64,000 bases of DNA from Nostoc sp. FACHB-152 (GCF_014697475.1 NZ_JACJRV010000001.1:248001-312000), one strand, 5' to 3'. Shown: positions 51,865 to 61,875, counted from the first letter of the stretch. Translations and numbers: made by a program. Notes: generated by a model from the letters alone, not told the origin.

Positions 51865-52989
51865 TTATTTATTTGAGACAAGCTCCTCATAAACCTTTGC
51901 GACTTGCTCACTCGTATTTTTCCAGCTAAACTGTTTTACTCGTTCTAGTCCTTTTTCAATTAACTGACTCCGATGGTCAGCGTTTTGCTTTATCTGGCAG
52001 ACCTTCATAACTATCTCTTCAACATCTGTGGGGTTTACTAAACAGGCAGCATCCCCAGCAACCTCTGGCAAAGAAGAGGTATTCGAGGTCACAACAGGCA
52101 ACCCACAAGCCATTGCTTCTAAAATAGTCAGCCCAAACCCTTCATATAATGAAGGCGCAAGTAACATATCAGCTGCATTATAAATCTGTTCTAAAGTATC
52201 TTTATCAGGTTTAATAAAATGAATTATTTTTTGTTGCAAGTTATGTTTTTCAATAAAGTCTTTATGTTCATCTTTGAATTCACCTCCTACCTTCCATAAA
52301 CTGGCAGAAATCCCTTTCATGCTTAAAGTCGCTAAAACCTTAAGAACTGTCAAAATATTTTTGCGTGGGCTGGTTGCGCCTACATTTAATAAGCAGAGTG
52401 TTTCAGGAGAAACAGCATATTTTTGGCGGAAGTTGGCAGATGAATCCTTAGGTAGAATACGAAATTGAGGATCAATGCCATTAAGCACTACACTGATATT
52501 TTCAGGTGTAATAGGCAGGAATTTTTGAACATCTTTGGCAGTATTGGATGAAACAGAAATTATATGGTTTGCCTGACACATTCCTCGAACTGACTGCTGC
52601 CAAACAGCCAAGCTAAAAGCGGGAAACCGAGATTCACCAATCAAGCTATCTGGATAAACAAATTGCACCAGATCATGGCAAGTAACAACAGTCAATTTAC
52701 CTGAATTTCTAAGCCAACGGGCAATATGACCATCAGTGCCATCTATAATATGGAAAATGTCAGCCTGATGTTGACTGACTTCACGAGGATAACGCCAAAA
52801 ACATTCGTAGTATTTACGAAATCCTGGGCCTTTTAACCATAGTTTATCAGGGCTATTCCAGGGTTTAGGTTCAAGTTCCGTGATCGTCCATTCAGGACGT
52901 ACAGATCTCAGACCAGCTACCAAATTGTCAGCATAGATATCCATGCTGGGCGTAGCGCCCCGAACCCGACGGACAATCATAACTTTCAT
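51865..52989 (-). CDS. Glycosyltransferase family 4 (locus GT b)
   Basis: A 374-residue GT-B enzyme. Seen: N-terminal MKVMIVRRVRGATPSMDIYA, VVTCHDLVQFVYPDSL, NHIISVSSNTAKDVQKFLPI, then CLLNVGATSPRKNILTVLKV, ADMLLAPSLYEGFGLTILEA with the ExxxxxxxE pair, and MACGLPVVTSNTSSLPEVAG. It resembles mannosyltransferase-type GT4 enzymes. The ATG at 52989 is preferred over the upstream TTG at 53007. It begins 14 bases after the stop codon of the previous gene, consistent with an operon. Confidence 0.93.
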   Translation of the reverse strand: MKVMIVRRVRGATPSMDIYADNLVAGLRSVRPEWTITELEPKPWNSPDKLWLKGPGFRKYYECFWRYPREVSQHQADIFHIIDGTDGHIARWLRNSGKLTVVTCHDLVQFVYPDSLIGESRFPAFSLAVWQQSVRGMCQANHIISVSSNTAKDVQKFLPITPENISVVLNGIDPQFRILPKDSSANFRQKYAVSPETLCLLNVGATSPRKNILTVLKVLATLSMKGISASLWKVGGEFKDEHKDFIEKHNLQQKIIHFIKPDKDTLEQIYNAADMLLAPSLYEGFGLTILEAMACGLPVVTSNTSSLPEVAGDAACLVNPTDVEEIVMKVCQIKQNADHRSQLIEKGLERVKQFSWKNTSEQVAKVYEELVSNK

Positions 52990-53003
52990 AGAAAAAAACT
53001 CAC

Positions 53004-54218
53004 TCAACTACTTCCCGAAAGCTCACATATGTTATGGTTCTTTACAGATAAATGCTTCCATAGGTTAATCAAGCGTTCTGCAATCCGCGTGTGGCTATAA
53101 TGCTCGTGAGTTCTATCGAAACAGTATTGTCCTGCTTCTTGCCACCACTCTGGTTCACGCATCATTTTTTCTAAAATCGCCGTCAGCGCATCAACATCGT
53201 TTTCGGGGAAAACCAGATCAGGTCGTCCAATCACATTTGGAATTTCCCCTGACGACGAGCCAATTACAGGTATACCCATTGCCATTGCTTCAATCAGAAC
53301 ATGGCCAAACTGTTCCTTCCATTCAGGTGTACTACGTGAAGGTAGAACTAAGACATCGAAATTAGCAATTTCTTGGGGAGCCTGTTCATGGCGTACTCCT
53401 CCACGCCATATAATCCATTCAGAAACTTGTAAATCTTCTGCCTGTTGCTTGAGACTAGCTTCACAGGGGCCAGAACCACATAGAATTACCTGACACTCCA
53501 AGCCACGGCATCGTAATTTATATAGTGATGAGAGAAGAAGATCAACACCCTTGCCAGTGGCTAGACGACCTAGAAAGCCGATTCTAAACTTACCATTATT
53601 GTCTGGCTTAACTAATTGGGGTGTAAATAACTGAGTATCTACTCCTATCTGGGGCATTACCTCGATTAATCCTTGGTAATCCCATTGGCTCATCACCTTA
53701 GCACCATCGCTATTGCCAGCAATGAATAATTGAGTAGTTGCCATAACAAAGTCACGCACCCATCGACGCAATACAGGTAAGCAACGTTCCATGTTCTCCC
53801 AACCGAACACAATCATAGGCTTTTGCCATAATCGAACCCAAAGAGCAACCTCAAAGGCTAATAAGGAAAATACTTCTTCTTCTACTTGCACAATGTCAGG
53901 TTGAAAATCATTCAATACTTTAAAGAGTGACCAAGGATTATAACAATATGCACCCCCTCGACCACTAAATAAAGCAGGTAAGGAATATATTTGAATATTC
54001 GAGTAGGGATGTTCTACTGGAATCAACCGATTCCATTCCATCGCTTTCCAGTTATTTGGTACAAGTAGTCCGACCGTTATATCATCATTTTGTGCGATCG
54101 CGTTAAGCTTTCCCTGATTCACTCCAACTACGTAGGCATGGCTAACAAATAGAACCCGTAGACCAGAGCCATGAGATACTCTTTGGTTTTGAGTCGTCAA
54201 ATCATTACTAGTGTTCAT
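53004..54218 (-). CDS. Glycosyltransferase family 4 (locus GT c)
   Basis: A 404-residue GT-B enzyme. Seen: VLFVSHAYVVGVNQGKLNAI near the start, VQVEEEVFSLLAFEVALW, then the donor half FRIGFLGRLATGKGVDLLLS, CQVILCGSGPCEASLKQQAE, VLVLPSRSTPEWKEQFGHVL with the E-x7-E motif as EQFGHVLIE, and GIPVIGSSSGEIPNVIG. Donor sugar unknown. Its start overlaps the preceding GT2 gene by 11 bases, showing tight translational coupling. Confidence 0.93.
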   Translation of the reverse strand: MNTSNDLTTQNQRVSHGSGLRVLFVSHAYVVGVNQGKLNAIAQNDDITVGLLVPNNWKAMEWNRLIPVEHPYSNIQIYSLPALFSGRGGAYCYNPWSLFKVLNDFQPDIVQVEEEVFSLLAFEVALWVRLWQKPMIVFGWENMERCLPVLRRWVRDFVMATTQLFIAGNSDGAKVMSQWDYQGLIEVMPQIGVDTQLFTPQLVKPDNNGKFRIGFLGRLATGKGVDLLLSSLYKLRCRGLECQVILCGSGPCEASLKQQAEDLQVSEWIIWRGGVRHEQAPQEIANFDVLVLPSRSTPEWKEQFGHVLIEAMAMGIPVIGSSSGEIPNVIGRPDLVFPENDVDALTAILEKMMREPEWWQEAGQYCFDRTHEHYSHTRIAERLINLWKHLSVKNHNICELSGSS

Positions 54219-54987
54219 TTTGCTGTCCCCAGTCTTTACACCAAAGATAGTTATTTTGCCTAGTAACCTGCCAAATGCACCACGTAAACAATAGAATTAT
54301 TGCCCTCAGTCCTGATATATTTGCCAAATTTACAATTTGCTTCTTTCGTCTCATTGATGACGTTTGTGCGCTCAAACTACCTGAGCGAATACGGTATTGT
54401 AACAACATTTTCGGGCATCTTGCTTTTTGGACAATACCAGCCGTGCGAAGCCACCACTCACCACTCTCATCTTGGTGAAGGGAAAAAGGTGATTCATCGA
54501 ATGGATGTTGTCTCATAGTTTCGGTTTTTACCATCCACGATGAAGGCATCGGAATATAGGAAGCAGTTGCAAATGCACATATTTTCCCATTTTCATTCAT
54601 GAGGTAGTGGTCAGATCCAACAAAGTCACATCCCCTTGCTTTTGCATAATTAAGCTGGGATAGTGTTTTGCCACTACACCAAATATCATCGCCGTCACAG
54701 TATGCTACCCAAGGCAACCGTACGTACTTTAAAGCTTGATTACGTACTGCTCCCAGAGGAGCTAATGGAATCCGAATTATTTCTAATCGCGGCTCTGTCA
54801 GGAGAGATCTAAGCACCGCATTAATCCAAGTATTGTTTTCTTCAATGCAAAGAACAACTTGACCAATGCCAGAATCTGAAAGTACAGCCTCCATAGTAGC
54901 CCTGAGAAACGGTTGTTCGCGATCGGTCATCGCAGTAACTATGGCGGCCACATCCTGTTGATTATCACACTTTGTTTCGCAAAGCAT
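54208..54987 (-). CDS. Glycosyltransferase family 2-like protein
   Basis: A 259-residue GT-A fold protein. Seen: AIVTAMTDREQPFLRATMEA, RLEIIRIPLAPLGAVRNQAL, and VAYCDGDDIWCSGKTLSQL, with DGDD standing for the metal-binding DxD; later HQDESGEWWLR can supply the catalytic base. A hydrophobic stretch near the C-terminus (LRAIILLFTWCIWQV) may associate it with the membrane. It is the first gene after a 420-base gap that holds a MITE, so a new transcript may start here. Acceptor unknown. Confidence 0.85.
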   Translation of the reverse strand: MLCETKCDNQQDVAAIVTAMTDREQPFLRATMEAVLSDSGIGQVVLCIEENNTWINAVLRSLLTEPRLEIIRIPLAPLGAVRNQALKYVRLPWVAYCDGDDIWCSGKTLSQLNYAKARGCDFVGSDHYLMNENGKICAFATASYIPMPSSWMVKTETMRQHPFDESPFSLHQDESGEWWLRTAGIVQKARCPKMLLQYRIRSGSLSAQTSSMRRKKQIVNLANISGLRAIILLFTWCIWQVTRQNNYLWCKDWGQQNEH

Positions 54988-55408
54988 ATATCTGAATGTA
55001 TCCGTAACAATTTTTCAATATGGTTAAATAAAATTAAAATGCCAAGAATAACAAAGTCAGTACTCCCTTGGCAACTATAGGAATCCGATGTGATTACTGA
55101 ACATACTTGTGTAGAGAGGCAATAGGCAATAGGGAACAGGAAAGAAGGAATAAAAGTATACTGAGTTTTTTTCAGAAATCAAATATGAATCCTATATGTT
55201 GTGTTGTCTCTAAAAACCTTCACAAAGTACCTGTTAGTTAGATTTTATTGGCCATTAAGTTTTTACTTAGAAAGTCCTCAATATCCTTTATATTGTCGGA
55301 TAAGGTTCAGAGGCAATAGATTTACCACTTTACTCCTATACGTTTAGCTGCTCGTAAGACTGTAACGCTAATTTTTGCTCCATATAAATGGTGCCTTTTC
55401 TGAAGCAG
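54988..55408. other. Gene-free region with a MITE in the exopolysaccharide locus
   Basis: About 420 bases between same-strand genes, holding the family 1 element at 55076-55196 and an otherwise featureless A+T-rich sequence. It may carry an internal promoter for the genes at 54987 and below. Confidence 0.6.
55076..55196 (+). repeat. MITE-like repeat family 1, copy D
   Basis: A 121-base element. Left end TATAGGAATCCGATGTGATT and right end, on the other strand, TATAGGATTCATATTTGATT form terminal inverted repeats. The interior TACTTGTGTAGAGAGGCAAT is shared with copy C. Confidence 0.85.
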
Positions 55409-57103
55409 CTAATAAAACATACAAGTATCTTTCGCAAGCACCTTCTTGAAATGTTCAGCTAATCTTAAAGCAAATACCACAATCATGAATGTGGTATTTG
55501 CTTGCCCTGAAGTTACGAAAATAGAACTGCTAGCAACAAACAGGTTATCAATCCCATGAATTTTGCAATTTACATCTACCACACCATCTGCTGGATGCTC
55601 TGACATCCGAGTAGTTCCAACTTGGTGAAATCCATCTCTGGCTTGTTCCCATACGCTTGCTTCAGGATCTGCACTCAGGTATTCTAAATAGCCACAGTCG
55701 TGCTTCCTTAAATGTTGATCCCAATACTGATGAGCCTTTAACACATTGTCAATATCTTGTTCGACGTACCGCAGGTTAATATCCAACCGTCGCATACCTA
55801 ATTCATCACACTCATCAGATAAACGAACTGTACTGTTTTGATTAGGCACTTGCTCACTATGGTAATGTAGAGGATATTGATTAGCAGCACTATATACAAA
55901 TAGTGCTGGTATCTTTCTGCGGGCAATAAATCGCCCATATGCAAAGCTGGGGATAAAAGTCAGAGTTGAGTGCAAATCCTTCACGATGTTCATAACATGA
56001 GACCAATACATTCCCTGATCTTCTGTTTTCCCAATCGCTGCATTCCTGATTGCTGTTGATGTCAAATAATTTTTTAATATAGGAAAGTTAAGTGCTACAT
56101 AGGCAGAAGATAAAATTCCATTTTGGTGAGATGGATCACCAAATTTAGGAGAGCCTAACCAGCCAACAATATTTAACATTTCTTTTTCGTGCAGGAATTC
56201 TCGCGTGAACGAGAACCGTCGTCGTAAATAGATCTTGTCTTGATCTCGATCAAATCCGAAAACAGTATCTTTGGGTGGAGTTGTGAAATTCACAACTGCA
56301 ATATCGCCTGACAAATGTCCCATGTAAAAGCGGCCTAAAAGCCCACTATGGTTGCCGATACCACCAGGATGTTTTCGATCAGAAGCCAAAAGGAGCCTTG
56401 TAGTGTTCAAAGCACCTCCTGCCAACACATATTTTTGGCATTTTATGCTTATAGTCTTGCCATTCAAAGTTTTTCCTTGAAATAACTCAACCTGTGTTCC
56501 CTGATCATTAGTTTCAATTTCGGTACACGTTAAACCGTAAATCAGTTTGATCCGTTCTGAACCCATTAACTCACTCAGGTATTCTTTACCAAAGTTAGTA
56601 GGTAAAGACCATCGTTCTAAAGTTGAAGTCAAAACGTGTTCATCGGGCAATCCTGGAACAATCGATTTCTGCTCAATACTAGAAATATTATTTATATCGA
56701 ATTCTGACTTGCCACAAAAAAAGTAGTCACAGGCTTTTTGAAAGTAGGTTGTCAGTTCTTCGTAAGTAACTGGCCAGGAGGAGTGAGGAATATATTCTCG
56801 TTGGTCGAAATCTATAGGATCGTAAGGCACACAACGTCCACCCCAGATGTTGGAGGTTCCGCCTACTTGCCGACGAGTACACTCTGACATTGGTGCATGG
56901 AATTGTGGATCGAAATAGCTGGCTTCGCCTAAGTTTTGAATGGTTTCAGAGAATTGCAGGCGACCACTTTCTATCAACGCAACATCGTATCCTGACTTAG
57001 CTAACTCTAGTGACAAAACAATACCTGCTGGGCCTGCACCAACCACTGCAATGTCTGAGCTAAAGACAGTTTCATTTTGAAGAGTTTCAGCATCAATAAG
57101 CAT
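55409..57103 (-). CDS. GMC-family FAD oxidoreductase
   Basis: A 564-residue glucose-methanol-choline type flavoenzyme that oxidises an alcohol group, possibly on a sugar. Seen: FAD-binding GAGPAGIVLSLELAKSGYDV with acidic ALIESG, GGTSNIWGGRCVPYD, LAGGALNTTRLLLAS, and the C-terminal active-site region HQVGTTRMSEHPADGVVDVN followed by LFVASSSIFVTSGQANTTFM. Its place between glycan genes suggests oxidation of a sugar or lipid precursor (inference). No signal peptide. The ATG at 57103 is chosen; an upstream TTG at 57157 has no support. It follows the HGSNAT-like gene after 54 bases. Confidence 0.9.
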   Translation of the reverse strand: MLIDAETLQNETVFSSDIAVVGAGPAGIVLSLELAKSGYDVALIESGRLQFSETIQNLGEASYFDPQFHAPMSECTRRQVGGTSNIWGGRCVPYDPIDFDQREYIPHSSWPVTYEELTTYFQKACDYFFCGKSEFDINNISSIEQKSIVPGLPDEHVLTSTLERWSLPTNFGKEYLSELMGSERIKLIYGLTCTEIETNDQGTQVELFQGKTLNGKTISIKCQKYVLAGGALNTTRLLLASDRKHPGGIGNHSGLLGRFYMGHLSGDIAVVNFTTPPKDTVFGFDRDQDKIYLRRRFSFTREFLHEKEMLNIVGWLGSPKFGDPSHQNGILSSAYVALNFPILKNYLTSTAIRNAAIGKTEDQGMYWSHVMNIVKDLHSTLTFIPSFAYGRFIARRKIPALFVYSAANQYPLHYHSEQVPNQNSTVRLSDECDELGMRRLDINLRYVEQDIDNVLKAHQYWDQHLRKHDCGYLEYLSADPEASVWEQARDGFHQVGTTRMSEHPADGVVDVNCKIHGIDNLFVASSSIFVTSGQANTTFMIVVFALRLAEHFKKVLAKDTCMFY

Positions 57104-57157
57104 TTTTATTGTATTAATTAATATGGGCAACAAGATATCAGGAAATTGTAAAATCAA

Positions 57158-58246
57158 TTAAACTCTAATTAACCAACGCTTCTGGTACAACCAGTAAGCA
57201 ACTAGCCACCAAAGTAAAAGGGTAACAAAGGCAAATAGAAATCCAGCAAGTTCAGTTCCAGACAAACTCAAAAACATATGCTCATCGAGCCATTTGTAGC
57301 TAGATGGTGCATTACTTTCAGTACCAATATGAGTTCCTTCCAAAAGCTTAATCACTAACTCTGAAGCAACAAACACAAAAATGGAGTTTAAGCCCAATAC
57401 ATGAACTGGGTAGCTCCAACGCCGTTTTCTTCTGACTTCAATCACTTCGTAACAGATTGATAACAACAGTAATGCTAGTCCGACGGTAAAAAGCACATAT
57501 GAACCAGTCCACAACTTTTTGTTGATTGGCAGCCAAAGACTCCATAACTGTCCCAAAACAATGCTGCTGCAACCAAATAGAACCAACGTCATACTCTGGC
57601 TAGAAGTGTAGAGTTTTTTGTCCACAGTTTCGGTTTGCAACCATGCCCCAGTAAAATATCCCATGAGAACGATGGCGATCGTAGTCAGCATTCCGAACCA
57701 ACTCATGATACCGAACGTTCCAACCTCAGATCGAGCCAAATCTGCTGTCCCAGAGATAGGTTCAGGGATAGGAAAGGCTATATAGGCTAACCAGTAGATA
57801 ATTAATAGTAGGATAGTAATTACCCACTGAGCTTTGCGAGGTAGATTAAGAACGATGAGGGCAGTAGACAGATAAGCTAAACTAATGCGCTGTAAGACAC
57901 CACTAATTTGAAATGTACCCCACTCATATGTCCAAAAGCCATTGACAATCAGACCGAGAGCAAATAAAACAATACTGCGGCGCAGTAATCGCCAATATAA
58001 CGCCCTTGTGGGTCTATTTCCCTGACTATATTTGGATAGAGAAAAGGCCATCGCTACCCCAGTGATAAATAAAAAGAAGGGAAACACCAAATCTGCTAAA
58101 GTACAGCCATTCCAATAAGAATGCGCTAGCCAGGGATGAATTGATGGCGAAAGACTAGCTGTGTTGACAAGCAGCATGGCTGCAATTGTGAACCCACGAA
58201 AGGTATCGAGTGAATAAAGACGAACCGATTGTTTGAGAGGGTTCAT
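57158..58246 (-). CDS. HGSNAT/DUF5009-like membrane acetyltransferase
   Basis: A 362-residue polytopic membrane protein related to heparan-alpha-glucosaminide N-acetyltransferase (YeiB/DUF5009 group). Seen: RLYSLDTFRGFTIAAMLLVN at the N-terminus, the conserved WNGCTLADLVFPFFLFITGV, RRSIVLFALGLIVNGFW, GVLQRISLAYLSTALIVL, then C-terminal LGLNSIFVFVASELVIKLLE. The eukaryotic enzyme acetylates terminal glucosamine using cytosolic acetyl-CoA across the membrane; here acetylation of an amino sugar in the exopolysaccharide is inferred, which fits the adjacent aminotransferase. The ATG at 58246 is preferred over a TTG at 58270. Confidence 0.88.
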   Translation of the reverse strand: MNPLKQSVRLYSLDTFRGFTIAAMLLVNTASLSPSIHPWLAHSYWNGCTLADLVFPFFLFITGVAMAFSLSKYSQGNRPTRALYWRLLRRSIVLFALGLIVNGFWTYEWGTFQISGVLQRISLAYLSTALIVLNLPRKAQWVITILLLIIYWLAYIAFPIPEPISGTADLARSEVGTFGIMSWFGMLTTIAIVLMGYFTGAWLQTETVDKKLYTSSQSMTLVLFGCSSIVLGQLWSLWLPINKKLWTGSYVLFTVGLALLLLSICYEVIEVRRKRRWSYPVHVLGLNSIFVFVASELVIKLLEGTHIGTESNAPSSYKWLDEHMFLSLSGTELAGFLFAFVTLLLWWLVAYWLYQKRWLIRV

Positions 58247-58395
58247 TACTTGAAAGCCTTTAAGAAACAATTGCCAAAGTCAAGCTTGAGTGAACTTGAA
58301 CGCTGAGAGTCACTATTGTTTTATTAGGCACTTTATTTGTGCTTAATGCAATTGCTAAACATCTTGATTCTGAAACTTAAATCAAGAGAATACCC

Positions 58396-59697
58396 TTACC
58401 TACTTATCATGGCTTCCTGCTTTTTAGGCTTTTGCTGAGAGCGATAAGCAAAGTATTGCCTAATTACCTGAATAGTCTTTTCAATTTCACTGCGAGAATA
58501 CCAAGGGTAAGTCGGCAAATAAAATAATTCTTCCTCTACCTTCTTTGCATTGGGACAATCTCGATGAAATTCTTCAAATTGGGGTGCATCAGCATTACTA
58601 GTGAAGTGACCCGCAGCTACATCTCGCCCTTGTCTAAACATAAACGCCAACAGATCATCCCGATTGGAATATTGGACTGGAAACCAAAGATAGGTAATAG
58701 AGCCATCGGTTCGGACAGGAGGTAGTATTAGCTCAACAATATCTTTCAATCCTTCGTAGTAAAGCAGACCATTTTCAATTCTAATCTTGATATGTTGATC
58801 AACCTTTTTGAGTTGGGATAGACCGAGACGAGCCTGAAAAGGAGTGTAGTATGACTTGTATATATCAGGAAGCTCTGCTGCTGGTTCACTCTCCTGAGGT
58901 TGTCTGCGAGTCATCTTATTAACTGACTCAATGTTGTTTAAGTAGCTGTATCGAACAATTGGATAAGTGATTAGCTGAAAGATAACAGGGGTAAAAGCAA
59001 GGTCATGCATCAAGCCCTTTTTCACTTTACGAGTAATACCCGGAAGGGGAGGATTAGAAAAACTCTTTAACTCAGCCCTAATCTTCTCAACTACATCCTT
59101 ACGATCAGTGATTACAGCCCCACCGAGCCATGTAGGTATATTTTTGTGCATTTCAAAACTGAATATGCCCACATCACCAATTGTACCTACAGGTTTTCCT
59201 TGCTCATAAACACCAAAGGATTGGGCACAGTCTTCAATCATCGGAATATTGAAGCGATCGCAAATATTCTTAATGCGATGAGCTTCTGCTGCAACGCCGT
59301 GTAAATGGGTGATCAAAACCGCTCCTGTATTGGGAGTAATTAACCTTTCCACTTCATCAGCAGAAATGTTGCAGGTTTCTCGATCAACATCTGCAAATAC
59401 AGGACTACCTCCCGCAAAAATTACCATGTTAATTACATCAGCGATGGTGTAGGGAGATAAAATTACTTCTTGTCCTGGCTTTATCAATGCTTTAACCGCA
59501 AGATAAATACCTACTCGGCACTGATAAACGCAAACTGCATATTGAGTGTCAAATCGCTCACAAAGTGCTTTCTCAAAGATTTCAATATTCTTAGTATCTC
59601 TTTGAGAACGCCCTCCCAGAACATACCCTAGAAACTCTAGGTAACTATTAAAATTTGTATAAAGTCGGTTTTTGGGGTTCGGGCTTAAAGTCGGCAT
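58396..59697 (-). CDS. DegT/DnrJ/EryC1/StrS-family sugar aminotransferase
   Basis: A 433-residue PLP-dependent enzyme of the fold I family that makes amino sugars from keto sugars, or in some members dehydrates them. Seen: GQEVILSPYTIADVINMVIF, DEVERLITPNTGAVLITHLH, PMIEDCAQSFGVYEQGKPVG, and the PLP Lys in GIFSFEMHKNIPTWLGGAVI, where the more usual SFxxxKxxxxGEGG is changed but the Lys remains. It probably provides the amino sugar that the nearby acetyltransferase modifies (inference). It is 37 bases downstream of a GT2 gene. Confidence 0.93.
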   Translation of the reverse strand: MPTLSPNPKNRLYTNFNSYLEFLGYVLGGRSQRDTKNIEIFEKALCERFDTQYAVCVYQCRVGIYLAVKALIKPGQEVILSPYTIADVINMVIFAGGSPVFADVDRETCNISADEVERLITPNTGAVLITHLHGVAAEAHRIKNICDRFNIPMIEDCAQSFGVYEQGKPVGTIGDVGIFSFEMHKNIPTWLGGAVITDRKDVVEKIRAELKSFSNPPLPGITRKVKKGLMHDLAFTPVIFQLITYPIVRYSYLNNIESVNKMTRRQPQESEPAAELPDIYKSYYTPFQARLGLSQLKKVDQHIKIRIENGLLYYEGLKDIVELILPPVRTDGSITYLWFPVQYSNRDDLLAFMFRQGRDVAAGHFTSNADAPQFEEFHRDCPNAKKVEEELFYLPTYPWYSRSEIEKTIQVIRQYFAYRSQQKPKKQEAMISR

Positions 59698-59734
59698 ATT
59701 TCTATTTTTTAATCTTTATAGATGTTTATTATTG

Positions 59735-60793
59735 TTATGAACCTGCTAATGCTCGTAAGCATTGAACTGTCCAACTAATCACTCTAGGACGATAGTGAGG
59801 GGCATAAAGCCAGGTAATCGCGGGTTTTGCTAAAGTCAACGGCATAAAACCAACCCAAAGAAACCATAAGCTATATATCAGCCGCTTTTGCCAGTTAAAG
59901 CCAGAGTACTTCCACAAACAGCGAATCCCCTGATAGGCTAGAGTAGAAGCGCGATCGCCAGGAACAGGATGATGCACTGGATCAAGCCGCAATGAGTTGA
60001 TCCGAGACCACAATCTTCCAATTGATCGCTGTTCTAAATCAGGCGGAATTTCATAACCTGCTTCAGTTGCCTTTTTTACCAGCAAGGCATAATTTTGCAA
60101 GTCATGGCGTACAAACCGCTGAAATCTCGCTGGGTTGACTGTACCTAATGCCCACTGATTGTTGCCATGAATGCGATAAGCACCCAGAGGCTCTTCGATT
60201 GCCGCAACTTCGCCATAGAAAGGAATCAGGAAAGATAGGTAGTCGTCGGCAGTAGACTTGTATTCATTAGGGATGGGAAATACTTCTTTAAGAGCCTTAC
60301 GATTTAAAGCATTACCACTAGTGGGAGTACTAATGTAACCACCCCATGATATTAGCTCTCGCCATACTTCGCCAGTTGACAGAGAACCAGAACCTTGAGG
60401 CATGGAGTAGCCCAAATCTTGTTGTTCTGCATCCACAACTTTTAAACGGTAATGAACTTTAGCGAGTTTAGGCTGCCAAATTTGAACAATTAGCTCAACC
60501 GCGTTTGGCATTAAATAGTCATCTGAGTCTAGAAAGATGATAATATTACCTTTGCTTTTGGCAAATCCACTGTTGAAGGCGGCTGCTTGTTTGCCATTAG
60601 GTTGCAAAATAGGAATGATGCGATCGCCATAACTAGCGATGATTTCACGAGAGTTATCGGTTGAGCCATCATCGACAACAATGACTTCTATACAAGGATA
60701 AGTCTGGTTGACAGCACTATCGATTGCTTGCGTAAGAAAGCGAGCGTAGTTGTAATTATTAATAATAATACTTACAAATGGACTAGGTTCCAC
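59735..60793 (-). CDS. Glycosyltransferase family 2 (locus GT e)
   Basis: A 352-residue inverting GT-A enzyme. Seen: VSIIINNYNYARFLTQAIDS, the nucleotide motif EVIVVDDGSTDNSREI, NIIIFLDSDDYLMPNAVEL with the DxD as DSDD, and the QRFVRHDLQNYALL tail. It has a GTG start with GGAG upstream. The C-terminal third has a hydrophobic segment (LIYSLWFLWVGFMPLTL). Sugar specificity unknown. It is 20 bases from the preceding GT2 gene. Confidence 0.93.
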   Translation of the reverse strand: MEPSPFVSIIINNYNYARFLTQAIDSAVNQTYPCIEVIVVDDGSTDNSREIIASYGDRIIPILQPNGKQAAAFNSGFAKSKGNIIIFLDSDDYLMPNAVELIVQIWQPKLAKVHYRLKVVDAEQQDLGYSMPQGSGSLSTGEVWRELISWGGYISTPTSGNALNRKALKEVFPIPNEYKSTADDYLSFLIPFYGEVAAIEEPLGAYRIHGNNQWALGTVNPARFQRFVRHDLQNYALLVKKATEAGYEIPPDLEQRSIGRLWSRINSLRLDPVHHPVPGDRASTLAYQGIRCLWKYSGFNWQKRLIYSLWFLWVGFMPLTLAKPAITWLYAPHYRPRVISWTVQCLRALAGS

Positions 60794-60813
60794 AAATTCT
60801 CCATTCCTCCTAC

Positions 60814-61779
60814 TTAAGTCATCGTTGCAAGTATTTCTTGAAACGGATCTCTGTATAAAAAATATCTGAGAGTGTACTTGAAACTATATTTCATAACTTC
60901 CAGATAGCTGAGTTTTTTGAATAGATATTTAAAATAAAGAGCGCTGATTAGTTGACGTTCCAAAGTATGTTCAGCATTATTTCTTATGGCAACTCTCTGA
61001 GCTTCTTGAACAATTTCATCGTTGTATGTATTAACCAAATAATTAAGAATTGCTTGAGTTCCTCTATTATGCTCTGGAGATCCCTTGAATGCCGCAAACT
61101 TCTTCAAAAAATCATTAGAATTCTGTTCTTGATAAAATTCTGTAAATACACAAAGTGGCTCTTGTAAAAAATACACGTTTTCCTTTATTTGTAGTGTTCT
61201 AAAAACCTCTTGATGCCATGAATGCTCAACTCTAAAGCCTACTTGTAAGTTGGATTTAATTCTATCAGTACGCCAAAATAGACCACCGTTAGAAATACCT
61301 TCGCAGAAGAACAACCGAGCATAGATTTGCAAGGGAGTATATATTCCCTCTTCAAACCATCCTCCCCTAGTTGTGGCTCCTGTAGGAATTGAAACTCCAT
61401 GCTTCTCCAGCCTCACTTCTTGATTTCTTAAAATAATTCCAACGTTATTATTTTCAATAAATCGAATATTTGCATCAATATAGTTAGGGAGAAGATAATT
61501 ATCATCTTCCAAAACAAAAGCATACATTCCATTCAAGTAGCTTGTCGAGTAAAACGCATAATCGATATTTTTTGAGCGTCCTAGATTCTGCTCATTCGGT
61601 CTATAAAGAATTCGGTTATCATTTAATTCTCTTACGACTTGTTGAGCTTCTTGTTCAGGAGAATCATCTAAAACGATTGCCTTCCAGTTTGGGTAAGTTT
61701 GTTCTATTAAACTGGTAAGAGCGCGTCTGAGTAGATCAGGGCGTTTATAAGTTGGAATTCTTACTTCACAAAGAGACAT
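60814..61779 (-). CDS. Glycosyltransferase family 2-like (locus GT f)
   Basis: A 321-residue protein with an N-terminal GT2 half: CEVRIPTYKRPDLLRRALTS, NWKAIVLDDSPEQEAQQVVR, and MYAFVLEDDNYLLPNYIDAN, with EDDN standing for the DxD region. The C-terminal half is helical and not recognised. A divergent GT2 enzyme is the best call; activity depends on whether the EDDN site binds metal. It is 96 bases from the GT4 gene upstream. Confidence 0.82.
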   Translation of the reverse strand: MSLCEVRIPTYKRPDLLRRALTSLIEQTYPNWKAIVLDDSPEQEAQQVVRELNDNRILYRPNEQNLGRSKNIDYAFYSTSYLNGMYAFVLEDDNYLLPNYIDANIRFIENNNVGIILRNQEVRLEKHGVSIPTGATTRGGWFEEGIYTPLQIYARLFFCEGISNGGLFWRTDRIKSNLQVGFRVEHSWHQEVFRTLQIKENVYFLQEPLCVFTEFYQEQNSNDFLKKFAAFKGSPEHNRGTQAILNYLVNTYNDEIVQEAQRVAIRNNAEHTLERQLISALYFKYLFKKLSYLEVMKYSFKYTLRYFLYRDPFQEILATMT

Positions 61780-61875
61780 ATTCTTCTCGAAGATGAATTG
61801 AAGATTTAAGGGTCAAGTTGCATTAAATTAAAAATGCTGCTAAAGACAAGCTTTGACAATTGATGATAGAGTTTA

